The notes under the pieces: model-generated
Told to the model about the DNA's origin: nothing
Seen by the model: only the letters and a program-made list of their open reading frames with translations
The model's database searches: none
In this document: positions 6,235-14,333 of the stretch, piece by piece
How positions within the stretch are numbered: the first letter of the stretch is position 1
How the letters are laid out: each line of letters begins with the position of its first letter
Position numbers and translations under genes: made by a program
Source: Clostridiaceae bacterium
GTDB taxonomy: Bacteria > Bacillota > Clostridia > Oscillospirales > Acutalibacteraceae
Reading direction: 5' to 3'
Assembly: GCA_016293225.1 (NCBI GenBank)
Contig: JAEDEQ010000030.1
Coordinates: forward strand, 1 to 20,751
DNA: 20,751 bases

Positions 6235-6810
6235 ATGAATAATAAATATGAACTCAGCTGTGTTGTTAAGAATTATCTTTCCTGCTACTATGAGATTCTT
6301 GACTGCATGATAGATAAAATGACGAAGGCGAAAACGGGCTGCAGTATCTCGCAGAATTTTATAAATCAGATGATACCGCACCATGAGGCAGCAATAAAAA
6401 TGGCCGAAAATCTTTTGAGGTATACGACCTGCATTCCGCTCCAGAACATGGCAAACTGCATTATTACGGAACAGACCGAAAGCATTGAGTGCATGAAAAA
6501 ATTGCTTTGCAAGTGCGAAAAATGTCAGAACAACGAGCGCGACATCTGCCTTTATAACCGCCGGTTTGACGCGATAACGCAGAGAATGTTTGACGAAATG
6601 GGCTTTGCCTGCGCGGATAACTGCCTCAACGCAAACTTTATCCGTGAGCTTATTCCTCACCATGAGGGCGGAATAAGAATGAGCAAAAATGCGTTGAGCT
6701 TCTGCGTTTGTCCGGAGCTTAAGCCTGTTCTTTGCTCAATTATTGAATCGCAGACTCGTGACGTGCGCGAAATGAAGCGACTGCTTTGCAAAATTATGCA
6801 CAAGTTCTGA
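6235..6810 (+). CDS. Cys-rich protein with two tandem DUF305 repeats
   Basis: 191 aa from ATG 6235, chosen because AAGGGGGTG lies 5 nt upstream; the longer in-frame reading from 6145 has no ribosome site. Two copies of the DUF305 helical unit are visible: NFINQMIPHHEAAIKM (41-56) with EQTESIECMKKLL (79-91), and NFIRELIPHHEGGIRM (134-149) with ESQTRDVREMKRLL (171-184). The His pairs are 49-50 and 142-143. DUF305 proteins form ferritin-like bundles often linked to metals, mostly copper, and are usually exported single-domain proteins. This one has no signal peptide but 17 cysteines, including CKCEKC at 92-97. It may be a cytoplasmic metal-binding or metal-buffering protein, or a spore-coat-like protein. 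Function unproven. Confidence 0.72.
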   Translation: MNNKYELSCVVKNYLSCYYEILDCMIDKMTKAKTGCSISQNFINQMIPHHEAAIKMAENLLRYTTCIPLQNMANCIITEQTESIECMKKLLCKCEKCQNNERDICLYNRRFDAITQRMFDEMGFACADNCLNANFIRELIPHHEGGIRMSKNALSFCVCPELKPVLCSIIESQTRDVREMKRLLCKIMHKF

Positions 6811-6835
6811 GCTGAAACCGCAAAACAAAAAAACA

Positions 6836-6877
6836 GCCGCACACTTACCGGAATAACGGCAGGCGTGCGGCCCTTTT
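6836..6877. terminator. Bidirectional terminator between DUF305 gene and hydrolase
   Basis: GCCGCACAC (6836-6844) pairs with GCGTGCGGC (6863-6871) with one mismatch, and an inner CCG/CGG extends it. The plus strand continues CCTTTTA; the minus strand continues TGTTTTTTTG, a strong U tract that would end the convergent hydrolase transcript. Confidence 0.8.
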
Positions 6878-6904
6878 ATATTACTGATGATTAAACGCGG
6901 CCTT

Positions 6905-7939
6905 TTATCCGAGCAGATGCTCTGCGGCGTATGCACCGGCTTCGTCCCATGCCGCTTCACCCTCGGGGAGCAAATCACCGAAGAGCTGGAAAACGTGCCA
7001 CATTCCGCTGTATTCTGTGAGTGTTACATCAACGCCGGCTTTCTTCATCTTTTCGGCAACGGTCAGCGACTCGCTGTAGAGAACCTCGGCCGTGCCGACC
7101 TGAATAAGCGTCGGACAAAAGCCGTCGAACTCGGCATACATTGGAGAAAGCTTCGGATCGTGCAGGTCTGCGTCTCCGGCATAAATCCTTACGATATCCT
7201 CAACGTCAAGCTCCTTGTCAACGCTTTCCCTGTAGCCGAACATCGGGTCCTTGTGGACGTTGGTCTTGTAGGATTCGCTCTCCGAGGCAAGGTCCGCCCA
7301 GGGAGACATTGTTATTGCCGCGCAGGGAAGCTCCCTTTTCTGATCGCGCAAAGTCAGTATCAGCTCAAGCGTGAGGTTTCCTCCGGCACTGTCGCCGACA
7401 ACGATAACGTCCTCTGCCTTATAGCCACTTTCCATGATCCAGTCCCAGCAGTCAAGAACATCCTCAAGGGCGCCGGGGAAGACTGTTTCGGGCGCAAGGC
7501 GGTAGTCTATCATGACAACGGTTGCGCCGTCGCAGTACCGCGACCATTTTTCGGCCTGCCAGCGGTAAAGATCCATCATTCCGAAAATGAATGCGCCGCC
7601 GTGAATCTGAAATACGACTTTATTGCTGTTTTTGCTGTTCTTTTTTGTGAGCACCTCGGCGGTGCAGTTTTCAAGCTGAACCTTTTCGTATTTATAGCCG
7701 GGTGAGGGGATATATACGCTCGGAAAGGTCGAAATTTTTCCTGCCATCTTTCCGAAAATAGCTCCGCCGCCCTCCCGGTCAATGGTCTGCACCACGGCGC
7801 GCAGTCCCTCGCGCACAACAAGCGAGCGGAACGAAAGATCGGTATCCGCCGCAAAGGACGAAAGCAGTCCGAGAGATATTCCCAAAGAAATCACGAGAGC
7901 AACTGCTTTTTTGAATAGAATGTTAAGAGCTTTTGACAT
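6905..7939 (-). CDS. HSL-type alpha/beta hydrolase, secreted or anchored
   Basis: 344 aa from ATG 7939; the ATG 33 nt upstream is rejected because AAGGAGA stands at the right distance from 7939 only. N-terminus: KK then a hydrophobic run (ALVISLGISLGLLSSFA), a signal peptide with a plausible cleavage after FAA. Hormone-sensitive-lipase motifs: oxyanion loop HGGAF from His113, YRLAPE after the next strand, nucleophile Ser184 in GDSAGG, and base His315 in WHVFQ. At the acid position GTAEVLYSE has Glu285 where Asp is usual; Glu is known in some members, so activity is still likely. Substrate unknown. Its stop lies 28 nt from the shared terminator. A promoter overlapped by a perfect palindrome lies at 8005-8032. 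Confidence 0.87.
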   Translation of the reverse strand: MSKALNILFKKAVALVISLGISLGLLSSFAADTDLSFRSLVVREGLRAVVQTIDREGGGAIFGKMAGKISTFPSVYIPSPGYKYEKVQLENCTAEVLTKKNSKNSNKVVFQIHGGAFIFGMMDLYRWQAEKWSRYCDGATVVMIDYRLAPETVFPGALEDVLDCWDWIMESGYKAEDVIVVGDSAGGNLTLELILTLRDQKRELPCAAITMSPWADLASESESYKTNVHKDPMFGYRESVDKELDVEDIVRIYAGDADLHDPKLSPMYAEFDGFCPTLIQVGTAEVLYSESLTVAEKMKKAGVDVTLTEYSGMWHVFQLFGDLLPEGEAAWDEAGAYAAEHLLG

Positions 7940-8004
7940 TTTTTTATCTCTCCTTACACAGTTAATATACACAACCGGAAGCTTTGTTACCGATTACAAA
8001 ACAT

Positions 8005-8032
8005 ATTATAATATATGTTAACAAATTGTTAA
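8005..8032 (-). promoter_or_regulatory. Promoter and palindromic operator of the hydrolase
   Basis: On the minus strand TTAACA (8032-8027), 16-bp spacer, TATAAT (8010-8005). The perfect 7-1-7 palindrome TTAACAA-A-TTGTTAA (plus-strand reading) at 8018-8032 covers the whole -35, so a dimeric repressor could block it. Confidence 0.6.
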
Positions 8033-8151
8033 TTACACAGCGCAATAATGAACAAATTATTTCTTGCGCCGATTTGCCTTTCTCCTTTATAAAAGAATAC
8101 TTTTTGGCTTTTTTGCTGTTTTTTATGATTTTTTAGGGCTTAATCTTTGTC
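8033..8151. other. Divergent intergenic spacer
   Basis: No gene. A hairpin with arms GCGCAA (8040-8045) and TTGCGC (8064-8069) is followed by T-rich DNA. It separates the hydrolase promoter from the aromatic operon promoter. Confidence 0.4.
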
Positions 8152-8191
8152 ATTCTTCACGATTGAAGAATCGGGGCGGCGGTGGTATAAT
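8152..8191 (+). promoter_or_regulatory. Promoter and operator-like repeat of the aromatic operon
   Basis: TTGAAG (8163-8168), 17-bp spacer, TATAAT (8186-8191), with a second overlapping TATAAT at 8191-8196. An 8-bp inverted repeat, ATTCTTCA (8152-8159) and TGAAGAAT (8164-8171), sits on the -35. No T-box signature is visible in the roughly 100-nt leader that follows. Confidence 0.7.
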
Positions 8192-8294
8192 ATAATCACG
8201 ATTTAAACCGCTAAAGTAAAAACCGGCTGCTTTGACTGCAAAGTTTCAGGCGGCGCGGTATTCAGGTATTATATTTATTATGAGGGTGAACATA

Positions 8295-9479
8295 ATGTTT
8301 TCTAATGAAATGTATGAGCTTGGCGCTCACTCGTCGGTTATCAGAGAGATTTTTGAATACGCAAAAAAAAGGGCAGAGGTTGTCGGCCGGGAGAACATTT
8401 TTGATTTCAGCATCGGAAACCCCAGTGTTCCGGCGCCGGAGATTGTCAACGAAACCGTTAAAAGGCTTGTTGACTCCGTTCCCTCAACCGAGCTTCACGG
8501 CTATACCTCGGCAGTGGGCGACAACTCCGTCAGACAGGCGCTTGCCGAATATCTCAACCGTACCTACTCGACCCACTTCAGGAAAGAGAATTTTTATATG
8601 ACCGCAGGCGCGGCGGCTTCGCTGACGATTACGCTCAATGCGCTTTATGAGCAGGGCGATGAGCTGATTGTTCTTGCTCCGTACTTTCCTGAGTATCGCG
8701 TTTTTGCCGAAAAAGCAGGCATGAAGGTTAAGGTTGTTCCCTCGGACGAAAAAACGCTTCTGCCCGATTTTGCCGCGATTGAAAGCGCAATCAACGAGCA
8801 CACAAAGGCAATCATCGTCAATTCCCCGAACAATCCGTCCGGCGTTGTGCTTGATGAAGCCTGCGTTAAAACCCTCTGTGCCCTGCTTGAAAAAAAGCAA
8901 AGGGAGTTCAGCAAAAACATTTTCCTTATCTCGGACGAGCCGTACAGAGAGCTTGTTTACGGAAATGTTGAAGTTCCGTATCTCACGAAGTATTATAATA
9001 ATACCATTGTCTGCTATTCGTTCAGCAAGTCGCTTTCTCTCCCCGGCGAGAGAATCGGATATATTCTTGTTCCGGACGAGGTCGCTTCCTCAGGGGAAAT
9101 CTTCAAGGCTGTCTGCGGTGCTGGTCGTGCACTCGGCTATGTTTGCGCTCCGGCGCTGTTCCAGTTTGTTATCAGGGAATGCCTCGGAAAAACTGCGGAT
9201 CTTTCGGTCTATGAAACCAACCGCGACTTGCTTGTGAACACGGTGACAAGGCTCGGCTTTACCTGTGCAAAGCCCGACGGAGCGTTCTATCTTTTCATGA
9301 AGTCGCCGGAAAAGGACGCCGCGGCGTTCTGCGAAAGAGCAAAAAAGTATGAACTGCTCTTTGTTCCCAGTGATTCGTTCGGCTTCCCCGGCTATGTCAG
9401 AATTGCATACTGCGTTTCAACCGAGATGATAAAGAAAGCAATTCCCGCTTTTGAAAAGCTTGCAAAAGAATATTTCTAA
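8295..9479 (+). CDS. Class I/II PLP aminotransferase (aromatic/aspartate type)
   Basis: 394 aa from ATG 8295, which has GAGGGTG 6 nt upstream; the longer in-frame reading from 8232 has no such site. Fold-type I signatures: FDFSIGNPSVPAP near the N-terminus, a GYTSAVGDNSVRQAL substrate-region motif, NSPNNPSGVV, the PLP-binding SDEPYREL, and the Schiff-base lysine Lys245 in YSFSKSLSLPGERIGY. It is first in the aromatic operon, followed by pheA after 10 nt, so it most likely transaminates phenylpyruvate and 4-hydroxyphenylpyruvate to phenylalanine and tyrosine. The family alone cannot exclude aspartate or alanine as a main substrate. Confidence 0.88.
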   Translation: MFSNEMYELGAHSSVIREIFEYAKKRAEVVGRENIFDFSIGNPSVPAPEIVNETVKRLVDSVPSTELHGYTSAVGDNSVRQALAEYLNRTYSTHFRKENFYMTAGAAASLTITLNALYEQGDELIVLAPYFPEYRVFAEKAGMKVKVVPSDEKTLLPDFAAIESAINEHTKAIIVNSPNNPSGVVLDEACVKTLCALLEKKQREFSKNIFLISDEPYRELVYGNVEVPYLTKYYNNTIVCYSFSKSLSLPGERIGYILVPDEVASSGEIFKAVCGAGRALGYVCAPALFQFVIRECLGKTADLSVYETNRDLLVNTVTRLGFTCAKPDGAFYLFMKSPEKDAAAFCERAKKYELLFVPSDSFGFPGYVRIAYCVSTEMIKKAIPAFEKLAKEYF

Positions 9480-9489
9480 GGAGTAAACG

Positions 9490-10575
9490 ATGGACGAACT
9501 GCTTGAAATCAGAGAAAAAATCAATGAAGTCGATAAACAGATGGCCGCCCTTTTTGAAGAGCGCATGAAGCTTGTCGGCTCGGTTGCGGAGTATAAAATG
9601 AAGCGCGGCATGCCCGTCTTTGACGAAAAAAGGGAAAACGACGTAATAAAACGCAACGAACAGCTTGTTTCGGACGAGGAGCTTCGTTCCTATTACGTCA
9701 ACTTCCTCAAGGACACAATGTCCGTTTCAAAAAGATATCAGCACAAAATCCTTGAGGGTATGCGCGTTTCATACAGCGGAGTTACCGGAGCCTTTGCACA
9801 GATTGCCGTTGACAAAATCTTTCCGGATGCCATTGCCGTTTCGTGCAAGGATTTTAAAGAGGCATATGAGATGACCGAAAAGGGCGAAACCGACTGCTGT
9901 GTTCTTCCGCTTGAAAACAGCAACGCAGGCGAGGTCGGCGCGGTTATTGACCTGATATTTTCCGGCTCGCTTTATGTTAACGAGGTCTATTCCCTTTCAA
10001 TCCACCAGTGCCTTGTTGCCCTGCCGGAGAGCGAGCTTTCCGATATTAAAACCGTTATCAGCCATCCGCAGGCGCTTTCGCAGTGCGAGGAGTACTTGAG
10101 AAAGCTCGGCGCTCAGAAAAAGGAATGCGTTAACACCGCCGTTGCGGCAAAAACCGTCCTCAAAAACGGCGATAAGACAGTTGCCGCCATTGCAAGCGCG
10201 GACACAGCAAAGCTTTACGGACTCAAAATACTCAAGGAAAATATCAACGAGAGCGAGACGAACACAACGCGTTTTGCCGTTCTTTCAAGGGTAATGAACA
10301 ATTCAAAAAGCGACGGTTCAATCATTGTTTTCACCGTTCCCGATGAGGCCGGCTCGCTTGCACACGCAATCAATGTCATTGGTAACCACGGCTTCAGTAT
10401 GCGCTGCATCAAAAGCCGTGCAATGAAAGGTCTGATGTGGACATATTACTTTTATGTTGAAATTGACGGCGATCTCAAGTCACGCAGAGGCTCATTCATG
10501 CTTGCGGAGCTTTCCGATTGCTGCGATAAGCTTAGGTTTGTCGGCTCATTCAACAATGCAAAGGCAGTGAAATAA
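9490..10575 (+). CDS. pheA: Bifunctional chorismate mutase / prephenate dehydratase (P-protein)
   Basis: 361 aa. An AroQ-type chorismate mutase domain (1-90) keeps the active-site set Arg8, Arg25, Lys36, Asp45, Arg48 and Glu49, each exactly three residues below the E. coli P-protein numbers. Prephenate dehydratase follows (about 92-268) with SYSGVTGAF and the catalytic TRF at 260-262. A C-terminal ACT domain (about 277-355) should bind phenylalanine, but its usual ESRP motif reads KSRA (308-311) and the GALV-type motif reads GSLA (288-291), so feedback control may differ. It converts chorismate to phenylpyruvate; the mutase also supplies prephenate to TyrA. AAGGAG lies 6 nt before ATG. One nucleotide separates it from aroB. 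Confidence 0.95.
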   Translation: MDELLEIREKINEVDKQMAALFEERMKLVGSVAEYKMKRGMPVFDEKRENDVIKRNEQLVSDEELRSYYVNFLKDTMSVSKRYQHKILEGMRVSYSGVTGAFAQIAVDKIFPDAIAVSCKDFKEAYEMTEKGETDCCVLPLENSNAGEVGAVIDLIFSGSLYVNEVYSLSIHQCLVALPESELSDIKTVISHPQALSQCEEYLRKLGAQKKECVNTAVAAKTVLKNGDKTVAAIASADTAKLYGLKILKENINESETNTTRFAVLSRVMNNSKSDGSIIVFTVPDEAGSLAHAINVIGNHGFSMRCIKSRAMKGLMWTYYFYVEIDGDLKSRRGSFMLAELSDCCDKLRFVGSFNNAKAVK

Positions 10576-10576
10576 C

Positions 10577-11572
10577 ATGATAATTCCGGTATCACTTGCA
10601 AACGACAGCTATGACATAATCATTGAAAAAGGCGCGCTCAAAAAAGCGGGGGAGCTTTTGAAAATCAAAGGCAAGGCTCTTGTTGTGGCGGACAGCGGTG
10701 TTCCCGAAGAATACGCCGAAAGCCTCCTTTCTCAGCTTGACGAAGCCTATTTGTATACCTTTCCTCAGGGCGAGGAAAACAAAAACACGGACACGCTCCT
10801 TGCAATTTGCAAAACGCTGCTTGAAAAGGACTTTACCCGTACCGACTGCGTGATTGCGCTCGGCGGCGGAGTAACGGGAGACATGGCAGGCTTTGCGAGC
10901 GCAATATATATGCGCGGCATAGATTTTTATAATATTCCGACAACTCTCCTTTCCCAGGTTGATTCCTCTGTCGGAGGAAAAACAGCGGTTGACTTTTGTT
11001 CTGCAAAGAATCTTATCGGTGCGTTCCATCAGCCGAAAAAGGTCATAATTGATCCGTTGTTGCTTTCAACCCTTGATGACCGTCAGATATCAAACGGTTT
11101 TGCCGAGGCGGTAAAGATTGCCGTGACAAGCGACGAGAAGCTTTTTGAAATTTTTGAAAGCGGAAAGGCGATGGAGAAAATTGAGGAAGTCATTTTCCGT
11201 GCCGTCAGTGCAAAACGGGATGTTGTTGAAAGGGATGAAAAGGAAAGCTCCCTGCGTCGCGTGCTGAATTTCGGCCACACACTCGGCCATGCGATTGAAA
11301 GCAGCACGGGTCTCGGCGAGCTGCTCCACGGTGAATGCGTTGCACTCGGAATGCTTCCGATGTGCGGCAGTGAAATCCGCCCGAGGGTTGAAAAAGCGCT
11401 TCAAAGCGTCGGACTCAAAACAGAGTACGATTATAACAAAGAAGCGGTAAAATCATTTTTGAAGCACGACAAAAAGGCGAGCGGCAACACCGTTAACATT
11501 GTCCTTTCGGACAAAATCGGCTCGTTTTATTTCAAAAAGGTCAGCCTTTCTCAGCTGGAGGAAATGATATGA
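10577..11572 (+). CDS. aroB: 3-dehydroquinate synthase
   Basis: 331 aa, slightly shorter than the usual 350-360. It turns DAHP into 3-dehydroquinate, using NAD and a divalent metal. Nucleotide-binding loop GGGVTGD at 96-102, IPTTLLSQVDSSVGGK at 120-135, and metal-site motifs GFAEA (Glu177), FGHTLGHA (His234, His238) and LLHGE (His251). It begins 1 nt after the pheA stop, without a strong ribosome site, so translation is probably coupled. It overlaps aroC by 4 nt (ATGA). Confidence 0.96.
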   Translation: MIIPVSLANDSYDIIIEKGALKKAGELLKIKGKALVVADSGVPEEYAESLLSQLDEAYLYTFPQGEENKNTDTLLAICKTLLEKDFTRTDCVIALGGGVTGDMAGFASAIYMRGIDFYNIPTTLLSQVDSSVGGKTAVDFCSAKNLIGAFHQPKKVIIDPLLLSTLDDRQISNGFAEAVKIAVTSDEKLFEIFESGKAMEKIEEVIFRAVSAKRDVVERDEKESSLRRVLNFGHTLGHAIESSTGLGELLHGECVALGMLPMCGSEIRPRVEKALQSVGLKTEYDYNKEAVKSFLKHDKKASGNTVNIVLSDKIGSFYFKKVSLSQLEEMI

Positions 11573-12660
11573 AAAACACATTCGGAAATTCGTTTTGCGT
11601 GACTCTTTTCGGCGAAAGCCACGGACAGGCAATCGGTGCCGTGCTTGACGGACTGAAGCCCGGAGAGGAAATTGACCTTCAAAAAATCTCAGCTCTTTTG
11701 AAAATGAGAAAGGGCGCCGCCGCTTTTTCAACAAAGCGCAACGAAAAGGACGAATTTAAAATTGTCAGCGGCTTTTTTGAGGGTAAAACAACAGGAACTC
11801 CGCTTTGCATACTCATTGAAAACAACGACACAAAAAGCGCGGACTATTCAGAAATGAAGTCTGTTGCCCGTCCGTCCCATGCGGATTACACAGCGTTTCT
11901 GAAGTATCACGGCTATAACGACTACAGGGGCGGCGGTCACTTTTCAGGACGGGTAACGGCGGCACTGACTGCTGCCGGAGCTGTTGCCTTGCAGATTCTT
12001 GAAAGGCGCGGAGTAAAAATCGGTACGCATATCCTTTCCTGCGGTAAAGTGGGCGACAGACATTTTGAAAATTGCAAAGAGGATTTTGAAAAGCTTTCGT
12101 CACTTTCTCTTCCCGTTCTCGATGATGCGGCAAGAGAAAAAATTGAAGAGAGGATTACCGTCGCACGCAAGGACGGTGACTCTGTTGGCGGTGTGCTTGA
12201 AACGGTGGTGACCGGCTTCCCGGCTTCGGTTGGAGAACCATGGTTTGATACGGTTGAGGGAGTGCTTTCCCATATCCTTTTCAGCGTTCCTGCCGTTAAG
12301 GGCGTTTCGTTCGGCGCGGGCTTTGATTTCGGAAAAATGACCGGATCTGAGGCGAACGATCCGTTCATAATCAAGGACGGAAAGGTCATTACGGAAACGA
12401 ACCGCAACGGCGGCATCAACGGCGGCATCACGAACGCAATGCCGATTGTCATCAACTGCGCCGTAAAGCCTACTCCGTCAATATATAAGACACAAAAAAC
12501 AATAGATTTTGAAAAGAACGAACAGACCGAACTGCTCATCAAGGGCAGACACGACCCGGCGATAATTCACAAAGCCTCGGTTGTTGTCACGGCGGTGACC
12601 GCCATTGCGCTGCTTGACCTTTTAAGCGGACGGTTCGGTACCGATCTGAACGGAATTTGA
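11569..12660 (+). CDS. aroC: Chorismate synthase
   Basis: 363 aa, normal length. It makes chorismate from EPSP with reduced FMN. Signatures: FGESHG (14-19, with the conserved His18), RPSHADYTAF, the YRGGGHFSGR core motif, a Gly-rich NRNGGINGGITN segment and RHDPAIIHKA near the C-terminus. Its ATG lies inside the aroB stop (4-nt overlap) with GGAGG 7 nt upstream in the aroB end. No frameshift or missing motif. Confidence 0.97.
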   Translation: MKNTFGNSFCVTLFGESHGQAIGAVLDGLKPGEEIDLQKISALLKMRKGAAAFSTKRNEKDEFKIVSGFFEGKTTGTPLCILIENNDTKSADYSEMKSVARPSHADYTAFLKYHGYNDYRGGGHFSGRVTAALTAAGAVALQILERRGVKIGTHILSCGKVGDRHFENCKEDFEKLSSLSLPVLDDAAREKIEERITVARKDGDSVGGVLETVVTGFPASVGEPWFDTVEGVLSHILFSVPAVKGVSFGAGFDFGKMTGSEANDPFIIKDGKVITETNRNGGINGGITNAMPIVINCAVKPTPSIYKTQKTIDFEKNEQTELLIKGRHDPAIIHKASVVVTAVTAIALLDLLSGRFGTDLNGI

Positions 12661-12663
12661 ACT

Positions 12664-13896
12664 ATGAAATACGGACTTTTGGGCAAAAAGCTTGCCCACA
12701 GCTATTCTAAAACAATTCACGAGGCGTTTGCACCGTATGAATATGAGCTTAAAGAGCTGACGGAAGAGGAGCTTGACTCTTTTATGAAAAGGAAGGAGTT
12801 TTCCGCCGTCAACGTCACAATTCCGTATAAGGAAACGGTGATAAAGTATCTCGGCTTCATTGACGGCGCCGCAAAGGAGATAGGCTCGGTCAATACCGTT
12901 GTTAACAAAAACGGCGTCCTTTACGGCTATAACACCGACTTTTACGGCCTGCGCGCCTTGCTTTTGAAAAACGGCTTTGCGCTTGAGAACAAAAAGGTTC
13001 TCGTCCTCGGCAGCGGCGGAACGAGCAAAACGGCTGTGACCGTTTGCCGCTCGCTCGGTGCAAGGGAGATTTATATTGTTTCCCGAAGCGGAGAGGTTAA
13101 CTATCAGAATGTTCTTTCGCTTCATAGCGATGCGCAGTATATCATTAACACAACTCCCTGCGGAATGTTTCCCGATAACAAAAGCAGCGCAATGAGCCTT
13201 TCGGGGTTTGATTGCCTTGAGGGCGTCTGCGATGTAATTTATAATCCGCTTCGCACGTCCCTTTTGCTTGAGGCAAAGGAAAAAGGACTCAGGTACTGCG
13301 GAGGACTGTATATGCTCGTTATGCAGGCGGTTAAGGCGAGCGAGCTTTTCCTTTCAACCGAGTATGACGAAATCACCGGCGATTCGGTCTACAGAAAGCT
13401 TGCAAAGGAAAAGGAGAACATTGTTCTCACCGGAATGCCCGGAAGCGGAAAGTCAACAATCGGTCTTCTTGTTGCAAAAATGCTTTGCCGTCCTTTTATT
13501 GACACGGACAGCCTGATAGTTGAAAAGACCGGAATGGAAATTTCAGATATTTTTTCAAAGTACGGCGAGGAGTATTTCCGTTCGCTTGAAAGCGAGGTCG
13601 TTGCCGAGGTCTCAAAAAAGACCGGAATGGTTATTGCAACGGGCGGCGGAGCAGTGCTCAAAAAGGAAAACATCAAAAATCTTTCCCAAAACGGAAAAAT
13701 CTTTTTCCTTGACCGTCCGCTTGAACAGATTGTTCCGACCTCGGACAGACCGCTGTCAAGCGATGAACTTTCTCTCAAAAAACGCTTTGAGGAGCGGTAC
13801 GATATTTATAAAAGCACCTGCGATGAAAGAATACCTGTTGACGGTATTCCGGAACACGCCGCAATGCTTATTCTCGGAAAGGAAAAGTTATTATGA
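12664..13896 (+). CDS. aroEK: Shikimate dehydrogenase-shikimate kinase fusion
   Basis: 410 aa, two pathway steps in one chain. Residues 1 to about 247 are a compact shikimate dehydrogenase: LAHSYSKTIH shikimate site, catalytic Lys56 in NVTIPYKE, Asp92 in GYNTDF, NADP loop GSGGTS (116-121) and a C-terminal YMLVMQA helix. Residues from about 252 are a shikimate kinase: Walker A GMPGSGKS (257-264, Lys263), DTD in FIDTDSLI, FRSLE, GGGA and the lid arginine in TSDRPL. Both modules look intact. Such a fusion could pass shikimate straight from reductase to kinase. The start is 3 nt after aroC with no clear ribosome site, suggesting coupling. The join sits at LAKEKENIVL, with no stop or frameshift. 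It overlaps aroQ by 4 nt. Confidence 0.95.
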   Translation: MKYGLLGKKLAHSYSKTIHEAFAPYEYELKELTEEELDSFMKRKEFSAVNVTIPYKETVIKYLGFIDGAAKEIGSVNTVVNKNGVLYGYNTDFYGLRALLLKNGFALENKKVLVLGSGGTSKTAVTVCRSLGAREIYIVSRSGEVNYQNVLSLHSDAQYIINTTPCGMFPDNKSSAMSLSGFDCLEGVCDVIYNPLRTSLLLEAKEKGLRYCGGLYMLVMQAVKASELFLSTEYDEITGDSVYRKLAKEKENIVLTGMPGSGKSTIGLLVAKMLCRPFIDTDSLIVEKTGMEISDIFSKYGEEYFRSLESEVVAEVSKKTGMVIATGGGAVLKKENIKNLSQNGKIFFLDRPLEQIVPTSDRPLSSDELSLKKRFEERYDIYKSTCDERIPVDGIPEHAAMLILGKEKLL

Positions 13897-14333
13897 AAAT
13901 TCTTGTCCTCAACGGACCTAACATAAATATGCTCGGAATAAGAGAACCGGAGCTTTACGGAACGGAAACCTACGCCACCCTGGTTGAAAAAATCAAAGCC
14001 TACTGCGAAAAAAAGGACATTGAATGTGACTTTTTCCAGTCTAACCATGAGGGCGCTCTTGTTGATAAAATCCAGGAGGCTTACGGAGTATTTGATGCAA
14101 TCGTAATGAATCCGGCGGCATATACCCACACAAGCGTCGCATTGCTTGATGCACTCAAGGCGGTTTCAATTCCGTGCGTTGAGGTGCATATTTCTGATGT
14201 ACCCTCTCGTGAGGCTTTCCGTCAGGTGTCATATGTCAGGGCGGCATGCTTCAGAACGATAACCGGTCTCGGAACGGACGGCTATCTCAGAGCCGTTGAC
14301 GCAATAGAGGAACTTTTGAGGAAAAAGCAATGA
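13893..14333 (+). CDS. aroQ: Type II 3-dehydroquinate dehydratase
   Basis: 146 aa, typical for the small dodecameric type II enzyme, which dehydrates 3-dehydroquinate to 3-dehydroshikimate. Motifs: LNGPNINMLGIREP with Arg17, catalytic Tyr22 in ELYG, NPAAYTHTS (Asn73), His99 in VEVHISD, and FRQVSYV. The usual HISN reads HISD and the usual GFG.GYL reads GLGTDGYL, small departures that leave the catalytic residues in place. It overlaps its neighbours on both sides by 4 nt. Confidence 0.95.
   Translation: MKILVLNGPNINMLGIREPELYGTETYATLVEKIKAYCEKKDIECDFFQSNHEGALVDKIQEAYGVFDAIVMNPAAYTHTSVALLDALKAVSIPCVEVHISDVPSREAFRQVSYVRAACFRTITGLGTDGYLRAVDAIEELLRKKQ

Noticed and set aside
6887..7705. 272-aa open frame on the plus strand
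   Set aside because: It is antisense to the alpha/beta hydrolase, which has a full catalytic set, signal peptide and ribosome site; the antisense translation shows no motif.
8197..8294. T-box riboswitch or leader-peptide attenuator for the aromatic operon
   Set aside because: No T-box core motif, no terminator hairpin with U tract and no Phe/Tyr-rich leader ORF were seen; only a 5-bp CTTTG/CAAAG hairpin.
11937..12542. 201-aa open frame on the minus strand
   Set aside because: Shadow of aroC; Ser/Pro-rich translation without family motifs, no ribosome site.
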